Part shown: one piece after another, positions 1 through 8,937 of the stretch
Layout of the letters: every line of letters begins with the position of its first letter
How positions within the stretch are numbered: position 1 is the stretch's first letter
DNA from: JADJPL01 sp040382095
Lineage (GTDB): Bacteria; Bacteroidota; Bacteroidia; Chitinophagales; Saprospiraceae
Length of the DNA stretch: 64,000 bases
Assembly (NCBI GenBank): GCA_040382095.1
Contig: JBEIGB010000009.1
Coordinates: 1-64,000 of the forward strand
Direction of reading: 5' to 3'
Program-made: the position numbers and the translations under genes
Notes under the pieces: model-generated
Database searches by the model: none
The model's input: the letters and a program-made list of their open reading frames with translations, nothing else
What the model was told of the DNA's origin: nothing

Positions 1-231
1 AAAACATCCTCTCTTTCGTTGAACCACTTGTACTTGGTCTCCTACCCCCCAAAAAAAATATTTTTATTCAACCCCTTTTTTTGTTTTTTTGTCTACCAAA
101 AAACCACAAAACCGGTGTTTCAAAAAATTCTGGTTCTGCCGCCGAAGGTGCAGCATACTTATGAGACAGCGTCTAAAAAATTTATTTCGCGGGAAAGTCC
201 CGGCGTACTTCGGTACCAATCGGTCTAACGC
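1..231. other. non-coding left edge
   Basis: No credible gene is visible. The stretch is rich in A and T homopolymers and contains a fragment of a dispersed repeat (positions 138-170) that recurs near 13.1 kb. The two short overlapping reading frames here have low-complexity translations with no recognisable domain. Confidence 0.6.
138..170. repeat. dispersed repeat fragment
   Basis: GCCGCCGAAGGTG at 138-150 recurs exactly at 13113-13125. TTATGAGACAGC at 159-170 is the reverse complement of 12990-13001. The order of the two motifs differs from the 13-kb copy, so this looks like a rearranged or truncated member of the same family. An exact 13-mer shared between two intergenic regions is not expected by chance in 64 kb. 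Confidence 0.55.
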
Positions 232-1329
232 ATGCCCCGGGAAGAAAATGCTCTACCATTTACGGTTTCCTCCATGCAACCATCACCAAACGAACAACAT
301 TGTCCCAACTGCCTGAATCCATTGCCATCGGGAGCCGGGTTCTGCGGGTATTGCGGGCAGAAAAAAATGAAACGCCTGGTCTCCCTGCGCGAGTTGGTGT
401 CCGACCTTTTTTCTTCGGTGTTTAACATGGAATCCCGTTTGTGGAAGACCTTATTCCAACTCCCCGTCCCAGGAAAGCTTACAGAATCCTACTTCCTGGG
501 GAGGCGTGCTCAATTATTGACGCCTTTCCGTATATTTTTTATCGTGGCCGTCGCCCATTTCGCAATTCTCGCGGTCCGGATTAACGATAGTGTCCATACC
601 GAACTGGAGCGCTTTGCCACTAAACAGCGCCATGCCGCTTTTGAAAAACAATATTTCAGCCGCCTCGACTCCCTGATCAATGATACTAAAGCCGATTTTC
701 CCAGGTCCTCGGCAGCACTGGATTCCCTGGGGGCCAGAACCAAATCCGAACCCACCTTGCAGGTGGACGACAGTATTGCTTTTCTAATCTATAAAGACCG
801 GCAATTCTCCACCACAGAAACAAAGATTGCCCTCGAAGATATCCTCACGCTGCCCGGCGATGTCCTGCGGGAAAAGTATGCCGTCACTAATCCCTTCTCC
901 AGAATACAGCTCCAGATTATTCAGCGCATGCTGCAGAATCCGGAAAGTTTTATGCAGTTTTTGCTGAGCAAGCTTATCTGGCTGGCGATTCTCCTCGTGC
1001 CGGCACTCGCACTGGTGATGCAATTACTCTACATCCGCCGCAAACGCTATTTCGTAGAACACCTCGTTTTTTCGCTCCACTACCATACGCTCGCCTTTGC
1101 CCTCATGGGATTGTTTTTCCAGTTCTTCCACCGGCAACCTCAGCTTGTGGGATGGTTCCTGCTCCTGATATTCGTCTATGGATTCCTGGCTATGAGAAGA
1201 TTTTACGGCCAGGGTTGGGGCAAAACTTTTTTAAAATTCAATATCCTCCTCTTCTTTTATCTGTTGCTCGTCAGCATTTCACAGGTAGCTGTTTTTCTGC
1301 TCAGCGCCATCATCTATGGCAACTCCTGA
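232..1329 (+). CDS. DUF3667-type zinc-ribbon membrane protein
   Basis: The N-terminus carries a zinc-ribbon-like Cys quartet (C24-x2-C27 and C38-x2-C41). It is followed by a segment typical of the DUF3667 family (about residues 50-95, ending in LLTPFRIFF) that runs into the first membrane helix. Four more hydrophobic segments occupy the C-terminal 140 residues, giving an inner-membrane protein with a cytosolic zinc ribbon and a large loop between helices 1 and 2. DUF3667 proteins are common in Bacteroidota and their function is not established. A second in-frame ATG at 274 would remove 14 residues and still leave the ribbon intact, so it is an equally good start. The gene is convergent with kdgK. 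Confidence 0.75.
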   Translation: MPREENALPFTVSSMQPSPNEQHCPNCLNPLPSGAGFCGYCGQKKMKRLVSLRELVSDLFSSVFNMESRLWKTLFQLPVPGKLTESYFLGRRAQLLTPFRIFFIVAVAHFAILAVRINDSVHTELERFATKQRHAAFEKQYFSRLDSLINDTKADFPRSSAALDSLGARTKSEPTLQVDDSIAFLIYKDRQFSTTETKIALEDILTLPGDVLREKYAVTNPFSRIQLQIIQRMLQNPESFMQFLLSKLIWLAILLVPALALVMQLLYIRRKRYFVEHLVFSLHYHTLAFALMGLFFQFFHRQPQLVGWFLLLIFVYGFLAMRRFYGQGWGKTFLKFNILLFFYLLLVSISQVAVFLLSAIIYGNS

Positions 1330-1405
1330 AAAAGGAGCCCAACGGCGCGGCAACCGGTAGTCCGGTATGTTTACAGGCCCATTGTGGAGGCCGGCGTGAC
1401 AAATC

Positions 1406-2395
1406 TCAGCGCTGTACATGGCCGCCGGAGCTCCCTCCCATCAAGGCCCGGATTTCTGCTGCAGAAGACAAGTTGAAGTCGCCGCGAACGTAGTGCTTTA
1501 ACGCTGCTGCGGCTGCGGCAAACGATACGGTCTCCTCCGGATCCGTACCATTAATTTTTCCGAATAATAAACCTGCCATAAATGCGTCCCCGGCTCCGAT
1601 GCGATCGAGCATATCGGGCAACTCATAAACAGGCGAAGCAAAAATTTTACCCCCTTCAAAAAGAAAGCACTGGTAAGCATTATGAGAAGCTGAATATCCC
1701 TGTCGGGCACTCATTGCAAGGGATTTCAGACGGGGGAAGCGCTCCGTAACCTTTGCCAGCAATATTTCCTGGTTCTCGGCACGGATGCCGTAATATATAT
1801 CAAAAGCAGTAGCATCGCCGAGCATCAGGTCCACATAGGCGGTGAGCTCCGGCATAATACTTTCAGGTGTCGCATAATGCCAAAGTTGTTGGCGGTAGTT
1901 CAGGTCGCAGGAAATACGCACCCCCATTTCAGAAGCAATATGCAGCGCTTCAAGCGTAGCCGCTGCAGCATTTTCAGACAATGCGCAGGTAATCCCCGAC
2001 CAGTGCAGCCAGTCTGCCCCCTCCAGGACGGTCCGCCAGGGAATCATTCCGGGTAATATTTCCGACATGCCAGAACCCTTCCGGTCATAGATTACCTTGC
2101 TCCCCCTTCTGCCCACGCCATTTTCCAGAAAATACAACCCCAGACGTTCGCCTCCCCAAACTGCCGGACTGGTATCCACGCCGTAGCGCGCCAGCGCACC
2201 AAGTGCGGCCTTCCCCAGATCATTGGAAGGTACCCGTGAAACAAAAGCAGCAGGAATACCCAACTGGGCAAGCGATACCGCTACATTCGCCTCTGACCCA
2301 CCATAATGGGCATCAAAAGCTCCCGTTTGCAGCCAGCGCAACCCATCCGGCGGACTTAGCCGCAGCAAAATTTCCCCAAAACAGACCACTTTCAT
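1406..2395 (-). CDS. kdgK: 2-keto-3-deoxygluconate kinase (PfkB family)
   Basis: This is a ribokinase/PfkB-family sugar kinase of 329 residues, the usual length. The N-terminal sugar-binding Gly-Gly-Ser-Glu-Ala-Asn motif is at 32-37. The C-terminal signature DRIGAGDAF is at 264-272 with catalytic Asp270. KdgK phosphorylates 2-keto-3-deoxy-D-gluconate (KDG) to KDPG in the cytosol. The KDG assignment rests on family resemblance and on context: mannonate dehydratase, which makes KDG, and KDPG aldolase, which consumes the product, are both in this locus. The gene is transcribed divergently from susC, and the 151-bp gap holds two degenerate copies of the palindrome found at lacI, which suggests shared control. 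Confidence 0.85.
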   Translation of the reverse strand: MKVVCFGEILLRLSPPDGLRWLQTGAFDAHYGGSEANVAVSLAQLGIPAAFVSRVPSNDLGKAALGALARYGVDTSPAVWGGERLGLYFLENGVGRRGSKVIYDRKGSGMSEILPGMIPWRTVLEGADWLHWSGITCALSENAAAATLEALHIASEMGVRISCDLNYRQQLWHYATPESIMPELTAYVDLMLGDATAFDIYYGIRAENQEILLAKVTERFPRLKSLAMSARQGYSASHNAYQCFLFEGGKIFASPVYELPDMLDRIGAGDAFMAGLLFGKINGTDPEETVSFAAAAAALKHYVRGDFNLSSAAEIRALMGGSSGGHVQR

Positions 2396-2429
2396 ACGCT
2401 ACCGTTTTAAACAGATTTCTTTAACAGAC

Positions 2430-2445
2430 GAAAAATCGTTTGTAG
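2430..2445. promoter_or_regulatory. weak LacI-type operator candidate (kdgK side)
   Basis: The sequence keeps the core AATCGTTTG of the 16-bp palindrome seen at 14310-14325 (11 of 16 positions match). It lies 35 bp upstream of the kdgK start, so a bound repressor could cover its promoter. The functional role is inferred. Confidence 0.45.
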
Positions 2446-2510
2446 TCCCTGCAAATTCGCAAAATATTTTTTTTCCTGCTATTAGGGTAAGGCAGGAAAT
2501 ATTCGTCTTC

Positions 2511-2526
2511 CTTCAAACGATTCTTT
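2511..2526. promoter_or_regulatory. weak LacI-type operator candidate (susC side)
   Basis: The sequence contains CAAACGATT, the core of the lacI-proximal palindrome at 13256-13271 (10 of 16 positions match). It lies 20 bp upstream of the susC start. It is in the opposite orientation to the site at 2430 and about 81 bp away centre to centre. The role is inferred. Confidence 0.45.
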
Positions 2527-2546
2527 CATTCAATATAATTTCTGGT

Positions 2547-5500
2547 ATGAAGCGGTTTTTACCATTTAAAATTTTACTGCTGGTGGCGTTTTGCTGCCCA
2601 AATTTCGATTTGCGGGCTTCATCAGCTCCCGAGCCGTCCACTAGTCGGAAAATTGAATTCAGGGTTACCGGTAAGGTCACCGATCAGGCGGGGGAAGCGT
2701 TGATCGGTGCAACCCTCATCGAGAAAGGTACAGACAATGGTACTTTTACGGATATGGACGGAAATTATTCCATTGACGTCGCCAATGGCAGTGCTGTTTT
2801 GATTGTATCCTACACTGGTTTTGAGACAAAGGAAGTTGCCGTCAATAACCAGGCAGTATTGAATATCGTACTGAAAGATGGTACCGACCTGGAAGAAGTC
2901 ATCGTTGTAGGCTATGGCATACAGAAAAAAAGCCAGACGACCGGTGCAATTTCTTCGATTTCCAATAAGCTGATCAACGAAGTACCGGTTACTAATGCGC
3001 GACAGGCATTACAAGGCCGTGCTGCAGGGGTTGACGTCGTACAGGCGGGTTCCAAGCCCGGGGCGGCACCCCAGATCCGGATAAGGGGCCGGCGCTCTTT
3101 TAATGCGACCAACGATCCCTTGTTCGTCGTTGATGGTATCCCAATCTCCGGCGGTATTGACGATATCAACCCGCAGGACATCCAGAGTATGGAAGTGCTC
3201 AAAGATGCCTCTTCTACCGCAATTTATGGCGCACGGGGCGCCAATGGGGTCGTACTGGTCACCACAAACCGCGGCAAAGCGGGAAAAACGACCGTCAGCC
3301 TGAATACTTTTGCCGGGCCTAACCAATCCCTCGGGCAGATCGAGCTGTTCAACGGTGCGGAATTTGCAGAATACAAGCGCGAATCGCGCCGTGCTACCGG
3401 CAACTACCCGGCAGGGCCTGCCACGGCCGCTGCCGATGCGCTGTTGTTCGAAGCTGTCGAACTTGAAGGCATCAGCAGTGGAAGGACTACGGATTATCAA
3501 AGCTATCTGCTGCGGCAGGGCCTTATCCAGTCCCACCAGATCGGTGTTTCCGGCGGTAACGACAGGACGCAGTTTTTCTTGTCCGGCAACCTATTCAACG
3601 ATGTCGGCGTGATCAAAAACCAGGATTTCGCAAGGGGCTCGTTCCGCCTTAACCTGGATCACCGCATCAACGAAAAGCTGAAAATTGGAACTTCCACCCT
3701 GGCGGTATATTCCGTCAGAAATGGGGAAAATTTCAACCCGCTCGGAGGCGCACTCCAGGAAAACCCCCTGGGAAAACCCTATGACGCCCAGGGCAACCTC
3801 ATCTTTCTCCCGACGACCGATGGCTTGCGTACCAACCCTATCGCAGAAGTCGTTCCCGGGGCATTTGTGGACGAGACGAAACGCTACCGCATCTTCAATA
3901 GTTTCTACGGAGAGTGGAACATCCTCAAAGGGCTCACCTACCGGGTAAACTTCGGCCCGGATTTCAGTATCCGCCGCTCCGGCCTTTTCCAGGGCAGCCT
4001 CACGAATGCAAGGCGCAACGGCCTGGCACTGGGCTCCATATCCAATGCCCAGGGGTTCAACTATACCCTGGAAAATATCGTCAACTACAACAAAAATATC
4101 GGCAAACAGCACAACCTGGCCTTTACGGCACTGCAATCGGTACAAAAAGACAACTCGGAGTTCTCCACAATGACCGTACTCGGTATCCCGGCACAAACCC
4201 AGTCCTTTTATAACCTCGGCGCGGCCAGCCAGGTCTCCGGCGTAGGCTCGGGCCTGGTACAATGGACCCTCCTCTCTTATATGGGACGGGTCAATTACGT
4301 ATTTGACGACAGGTTCCTGCTAACCGCTACCATCCGTGCAGATGGCTCCTCCCGGTTTGGTGCAAATACAAAATGGGGATATTTCCCCTCGGTAGCCTTA
4401 GGCTGGAACATCGCCTCCGAGCCTTTCCTCCAAAAAGCTACCTGGATTGACCAGTTAAAACTCCGCGTGAGCTACGGAGCCATCGGCAACCAGGCCATCG
4501 ACCCCTACCAGACCCAGTCGCTCCTCAATCGCAGTTCATACGCCTGGAATACTGCCCCGGCCTTTGGATACCGCCCCGGTACTACGGGCAATCCGGATTT
4601 ACGCTGGGAAACTTCCACAACGGGTAATATCGGCCTCGATTTCAGCTTCTTCCTCGGAAGGGTCAACGGTAGCCTGGAAATCTACCAGACCATAACGTCC
4701 GACTTGCTCGCCCCTCAGCCCCTGCCAACTTCCACCGGATTCGATGGCTTCGTCACCAATATCGGTAAAACACGCAATCAAGGTGTCGAACTCACCCTCT
4801 CCACCGTAAACGTGGACGGGAGCAATTTTAAATGGACCACCGACTGGTCCTTCATGCGCAATACCGAATCTATCCTCGAACTCGCCAATGGCAAGGTGGA
4901 CGACATCGCAGCCAGCCGTTTTATCGGTAAGCCACTCAGTGTTTTCTATGACCTCGAAAAAATCGGAATCTGGCAAACCGCTGAACTCGACAAAGCCACC
5001 GCTTATGGGTACAAACCCGGTGAAATTAAAATCAAAGACCAAAATAACGACGGTAAAATTGATGCAAACGACCGGGTCGTCCTGGGGACAGCAGTGCCCG
5101 ACTGGGCCGGTGGGCTCACCAACCGTTTCGAATACAAAGGCTTTGACCTCAGCTTCTTCGTTTTTGCCCGCGTAGGCCAGATGCTGCGCAGCCGCTTCCA
5201 CGATAGCTACAATACCCTGTTCGGGCGCTATAACAACCTCAAAGTGGACTACTGGACGCCGAACAACCCAACCAATGCCTATCCAAGGCCTAACCAAAAC
5301 CAGGAATTCCCGCGAAATGCCTCTTCGATGTCCTATTTCGATGGCTCCTTCGTGAAAGTGCGCAACATCAACTTTGGCTATAATTTCAGCAAAAAGACTG
5401 CTTCCAACCTCCGCATGGAATCCCTGCGGATTTATACCAGCATCCAGCAGCCTTTCATTTTCTCCTCTTACCGCTCAAAACACAAAGGAATTGATCCAGA

Positions 5501-5603
5501 GGCGCAAATTGATTCAGAACAAGGTATCGGAGGCGGTGAAATCAACGATCTCGTTTCCCCCGCTATCCGCAGCATCACCTTCGGCATCAGCGCAAGTTTC
5601 TAA
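2547..5603 (+). CDS. SusC/RagA-type TonB-dependent outer-membrane transporter
   Basis: A 1018-residue SusC-family receptor. A signal peptide (about 1-25) is followed by a carboxypeptidase-regulatory-like beta-sandwich (about 38-115), a plug domain (about 125-240, with the SusC-typical VVDGIPI and GARGANGVVLVTT signatures) and a C-terminal 22-strand barrel ending in Phe. There is no N-terminal STN signalling domain, so it should not talk directly to a FecR/ECF sigma pair. It is expected to import oligosaccharides with the SusD-like lipoprotein encoded 31 bp downstream. The substrate cannot be read from sequence; the uronate genes downstream suggest an acidic glycan or glycoside. Confidence 0.95.
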   Translation: MKRFLPFKILLLVAFCCPNFDLRASSAPEPSTSRKIEFRVTGKVTDQAGEALIGATLIEKGTDNGTFTDMDGNYSIDVANGSAVLIVSYTGFETKEVAVNNQAVLNIVLKDGTDLEEVIVVGYGIQKKSQTTGAISSISNKLINEVPVTNARQALQGRAAGVDVVQAGSKPGAAPQIRIRGRRSFNATNDPLFVVDGIPISGGIDDINPQDIQSMEVLKDASSTAIYGARGANGVVLVTTNRGKAGKTTVSLNTFAGPNQSLGQIELFNGAEFAEYKRESRRATGNYPAGPATAAADALLFEAVELEGISSGRTTDYQSYLLRQGLIQSHQIGVSGGNDRTQFFLSGNLFNDVGVIKNQDFARGSFRLNLDHRINEKLKIGTSTLAVYSVRNGENFNPLGGALQENPLGKPYDAQGNLIFLPTTDGLRTNPIAEVVPGAFVDETKRYRIFNSFYGEWNILKGLTYRVNFGPDFSIRRSGLFQGSLTNARRNGLALGSISNAQGFNYTLENIVNYNKNIGKQHNLAFTALQSVQKDNSEFSTMTVLGIPAQTQSFYNLGAASQVSGVGSGLVQWTLLSYMGRVNYVFDDRFLLTATIRADGSSRFGANTKWGYFPSVALGWNIASEPFLQKATWIDQLKLRVSYGAIGNQAIDPYQTQSLLNRSSYAWNTAPAFGYRPGTTGNPDLRWETSTTGNIGLDFSFFLGRVNGSLEIYQTITSDLLAPQPLPTSTGFDGFVTNIGKTRNQGVELTLSTVNVDGSNFKWTTDWSFMRNTESILELANGKVDDIAASRFIGKPLSVFYDLEKIGIWQTAELDKATAYGYKPGEIKIKDQNNDGKIDANDRVVLGTAVPDWAGGLTNRFEYKGFDLSFFVFARVGQMLRSRFHDSYNTLFGRYNNLKVDYWTPNNPTNAYPRPNQNQEFPRNASSMSYFDGSFVKVRNINFGYNFSKKTASNLRMESLRIYTSIQQPFIFSSYRSKHKGIDPEAQIDSEQGIGGGEINDLVSPAIRSITFGISASF

Positions 5604-5634
5604 CCATTTGTATCAATGGACAAAATCAAAAAAA

Positions 5635-7311
5635 ATGAAAAACAGTATCTATAAATATTCACGGCTCCCCTTAATCTTTCTGATCGCTATCCTTTTCCTG
5701 CCCATTTCCTGCAGCAAAGAAGCCCTCGAGGAAAACGTCATCACCAATGTCGGAACCGAGTACCTCAATACCGCCGCAGGTTTTAACGATGGCGTAAGGG
5801 CAGCCTATACCAGCCTGCGTAGTTGGTATGGTACAGAGCGCGGCAACAACCTCACCATCTTTGGTACTGATACGTACACCAATGGATCAGATGGCTCCTG
5901 GAAGTTTATGAACCAATATACCGCCCAATTCGACCCGCGTACCGCTATCCTCCAGGAAGTATGGGACGAATTCTACCGCGGGATCAATGTCTGCAACGCC
6001 GTGATCGGTCGCTCCTCGAAGGTGACCGGGCTCGATCCGGCAGTGCTCAGGCAGCGTACCGGAGAAGTGAAATTCCTGCGCGCCCAATACTATTTCATCC
6101 TTACCCAATTGTTCGGCGGGGTGGACCTCCGGCTCAGCGAAACGACGGAACCAACCAAATCCGCGCGCCGCGCCACCGTTCAGGAAATGTATGCGGCCAT
6201 CGTAAAAGATCTGGAAGAAGCAATCCCCGACCTGGAAAATAAAGCGCGTTCCACCGACTACGGGCGCGTCACGCGGGCTGCCGCCGAACACCTGCTGTCC
6301 CTGGTATATCTCACAAAAGCCACTTCCGAAGCCAAAGCCAATGACGATTATGCCAAAGCAGAGACCCTCGCCAAAAACGTCATCAACAACTACGGCATAA
6401 AACTGCTTTCCGACTTTGCCCTCGTGCATCAGGAAGGCAACGAGATGAACGAAGAAGTCATTTTTGCAACCCAATATACCCGTGATCCACTCACCAATGG
6501 CACAGGCAATAACGCCCATGTCTTTTTCCTCATGGAATACGACGTACAGCCCGGAATGCGCAGGGACGTCACCAACGGACGGCCTTTCAAACGCTACAAA
6601 CCTACCAACTACTGCCTGGAAACCGTATTCGCACCATCAAACCGGGATAAGGACAGCCGCTACTCCAAAACCTTCGTGGATATCTACCGATCTAACCGCC
6701 CGGGCTCCTTCTCGACTACATTCGATAACTCCAAACCCACAGTCACCTTTGCCGCAGGAGATACTGCAATTTATCTGCCCGGCGTAGAATGGCCCGTTGC
6801 CCAGCGCGCCACTAAGCGCTATCAGGTCCTTACCCCTTCGCTATATACCGAAAAACTCTATCCGAGCCTGCGCAAACACATTGACGGCGGTCGCGTGGAC
6901 CTTTTCCAGTTCGAGGGCGGAAGGGACTATATCAACTACAGGCTGGCTGAAACCTACCTCATCCTGGCAGAAGCACAGCTATTACAAGGAAAAAAACAAG
7001 ACGCCGCCAATACACTCAACGTCATCCGCCGCAGGGCAGCGTGGCCGGGCAGAGAAAAAGATATGGAAATCACCGCAGCAGATCTGACGATGGACTTTCT
7101 CATGGAAGAACGCGAACGCGAGCTTTTAGGTGAACAAAAACGCTGGTTCGACCTCAAGCGCTGGGGCGTACTGGTTAAACAAGTCCAACTTTATAACCCC
7201 CAGGCCGCCGCAAATATCAAACCGCACCACGTCCTGCGTCCTATCCCGCAAGTGCAGATAGACCGCGTAGAAGGTGGCGCCTCGGCCTTCCCGCAAAATG
7301 CGGGGTACTAA
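5635..7311 (+). CDS. SusD/RagB-like nutrient-binding lipoprotein
   Basis: Start chosen at 5635, giving MKNSIYKYS, a hydrophobic stretch and the lipobox LPISC (Cys near residue 23). The longer reading frame from 5374 would overlap susC and place the lipobox internally. The 558-residue product has the alpha-helical TPR-like SusD fold signatures (REVKFLRAQYYF-type helix, LAETYLILAEAQL near the C-terminus) and the family ending PIPQ..ID..... QNAGY. It caps the SusC barrel at the outer-membrane surface and binds the glycan. It is co-transcribed with susC. Confidence 0.95.
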   Translation: MKNSIYKYSRLPLIFLIAILFLPISCSKEALEENVITNVGTEYLNTAAGFNDGVRAAYTSLRSWYGTERGNNLTIFGTDTYTNGSDGSWKFMNQYTAQFDPRTAILQEVWDEFYRGINVCNAVIGRSSKVTGLDPAVLRQRTGEVKFLRAQYYFILTQLFGGVDLRLSETTEPTKSARRATVQEMYAAIVKDLEEAIPDLENKARSTDYGRVTRAAAEHLLSLVYLTKATSEAKANDDYAKAETLAKNVINNYGIKLLSDFALVHQEGNEMNEEVIFATQYTRDPLTNGTGNNAHVFFLMEYDVQPGMRRDVTNGRPFKRYKPTNYCLETVFAPSNRDKDSRYSKTFVDIYRSNRPGSFSTTFDNSKPTVTFAAGDTAIYLPGVEWPVAQRATKRYQVLTPSLYTEKLYPSLRKHIDGGRVDLFQFEGGRDYINYRLAETYLILAEAQLLQGKKQDAANTLNVIRRRAAWPGREKDMEITAADLTMDFLMEERERELLGEQKRWFDLKRWGVLVKQVQLYNPQAAANIKPHHVLRPIPQVQIDRVEGGASAFPQNAGY

Positions 7312-7321
7312 TTCACGTCAC

Positions 7322-7369
7322 GGGAGCATCAAAGGCAACTGATGGTTAGTTTTTCTGCCTTGATGCCCC
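7322..7369 (+). terminator. hairpin after susD
   Basis: Arms 7322-7337 and 7356-7369 pair through GCATCAA/TTGATGC plus flanking GGCA/TGCC and GGG/CCC, with small bulges. There is no strong T-run after the stem, so it may be an attenuator or mRNA-stabilising hairpin between susD and the next gene rather than a full terminator. Confidence 0.45.
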
Positions 7370-7419
7370 GTTTCAACAACTGACTTGTTGCCATGAGCTG
7401 GTATGAAAGGAAAATACGC

Positions 7420-7427
7420 TATTTTTG
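7420..7427 (+). promoter_or_regulatory. TAnnTTTG -7 box candidate upstream of DUF1080 gene
   Basis: TATTTTTG matches the Bacteroidota -7 consensus exactly and lies about 120 bp before the DUF1080 gene. No clear TTTG box sits at the right distance upstream, so support is partial. Confidence 0.35.
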
Positions 7428-7549
7428 TCTATATACAGACCCCTTCAGGAAATAAATCCGGGCTACATGACCCAAAACGCCATATATCACGAAAAAATGA
7501 TCTCTTCAGCATGAAGTCCTGAATCAAATAAGTCTAATAAAGTCTAAAT

Positions 7550-8920
7550 ATGAAACAAATATTTGCCGTTGCGCTGCTTTACCTGTGCAATGCCGTTTTT
7601 GCGCAGCAAGCCAATTGGACCAACCTTTTTAATGGAAAAAATCTCGATGGCTGGGAACAAAAGGGCGGCCGGGCCAAATTTAGCGTCGAAAACGGGGAAA
7701 TTATAGGCGTTACCGTAGCCAACACGCCGAATAGCTTCCTCTGTACCAAACAAAGCTACGGAGATTTCATCCTCGAATTGCAACTTAAAGTGGAAGACAA
7801 TATGAACTCCGGCATCCAGTTCCGCAGCCTCTCCAGCCCCGGATATCAGGACGGGCGCGTTCATGGCTATCAAATGGAAGTTGACCCGACCCCGCGCGCC
7901 TGGTCGGGGGGCATTTACGATGAAGGCCGACGCGACTGGTTATACATCCCCAATATCAACGGCCGGGCGAAAAAAGCTTTTCGCACAGGCGATTGGAACA
8001 CCTATCGCATCGAAGCAATCGGCAACACCCTTCGCACCTGGGTCAACGGAGTACCAGTTGCCCACCTTATAGATGATGTGACCGCAAGCGGGTTTATCGC
8101 CCTTCAGGTACACAGTATTTATGGCGAAATGCGGGAAGGGATGAAAATCCGATGGAAAAATATCCGCATCCAAACCAAAGGCATTGTAAAGCATGCGCCC
8201 GATGATGTGCCAGTTGTCAACCTCATCCCCAATACCCTTTCCGACCAGGAAAAACAACTGGGTTTCAAACTACTGTTCAACGGAATGGATTTTACCGGCT
8301 GGCGGGGCGTCCATTCCGATAAGATGCCGGAAAAGCGCTGGAACATCCAGGATGGCGCCATCGTCGTAAGCGAATCGGACGGGTCGGAAACCGGGAATGA
8401 TATCGTCACCACCGATCAATTCTCCGCTTTCGAACTCGTCTTCGATTTTAAACTCAGCGAGGGGGCTAATTCCGGGGTCAAATATTTTGTCAACGAAGCC
8501 TTCGACTCCGGTGGTAAGTCAGGTATCGGCCTGGAATATCAAATCCTCGACGACCTGCGCCATCCCGATGCTAAACAAGGGGCGGTCGGAAACCGGACGC
8601 TGGCCAGCCTGTACGACCTAATCCCTTCAGAAAAGCTGGAGCCGAGGTTTCAGCGCAAAATCGGGGACTGGAACCAGGGCCGCATCATCGCCTACCCCAA
8701 CCACACCGTGCAATATTGGCTCAATGGCTTTAAAGTACTCGAATATCAGCGAAAATCCAATATATTTAAAGCCCTCGTAGCACGTAGCAAGTACGCACCG
8801 TTCGAAGGGTTCGGAATGAACGATGCAGGCCCGGTTTTACTCCAGGACCATGGCGACCAGGTCGCTTTCCGCAGCATTAAAATACGGACCATCACCACTT
8901 CGCCGTCACCATGCGAATAA
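7550..8920 (+). CDS. exported protein with two DUF1080 (3-keto-disaccharide hydrolase-like) domains
   Basis: A signal peptide (about 1-18, ending VFAQQ) is followed by two concanavalin-like DUF1080 domains, about residues 22-210 and 240-450. Each starts with the family pattern F-NG-(N/M)-D-(L/F)-(D/T)-GW. Family members act on 3-keto-glycosides produced by Gfo/Idh/MocA glycoside 3-dehydrogenases. Two such oxidoreductases are encoded immediately downstream (17-bp gap), so a periplasmic oxidise-then-cleave pathway is plausible. Tandem duplication within one chain may give two specificities or one catalytic and one binding domain. Which domain is active cannot be told from sequence alone. Confidence 0.85.
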   Translation: MKQIFAVALLYLCNAVFAQQANWTNLFNGKNLDGWEQKGGRAKFSVENGEIIGVTVANTPNSFLCTKQSYGDFILELQLKVEDNMNSGIQFRSLSSPGYQDGRVHGYQMEVDPTPRAWSGGIYDEGRRDWLYIPNINGRAKKAFRTGDWNTYRIEAIGNTLRTWVNGVPVAHLIDDVTASGFIALQVHSIYGEMREGMKIRWKNIRIQTKGIVKHAPDDVPVVNLIPNTLSDQEKQLGFKLLFNGMDFTGWRGVHSDKMPEKRWNIQDGAIVVSESDGSETGNDIVTTDQFSAFELVFDFKLSEGANSGVKYFVNEAFDSGGKSGIGLEYQILDDLRHPDAKQGAVGNRTLASLYDLIPSEKLEPRFQRKIGDWNQGRIIAYPNHTVQYWLNGFKVLEYQRKSNIFKALVARSKYAPFEGFGMNDAGPVLLQDHGDQVAFRSIKIRTITTSPSPCE

Positions 8921-8937
8921 TATAAAAATCAACAACG

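Noticed and set aside
4599..5297. 232-codon open frame on the minus strand inside susC
   Set aside because: It lies entirely within the well-supported SusC barrel region, has no recognisable domain, and is the antisense shadow expected from a GC-balanced coding frame.
5374..5634. N-terminal extension of the SusD-like frame overlapping susC
   Set aside because: A lipoprotein signal with lipobox begins at 5635; the extension would bury it and overlap the susC 3' end.
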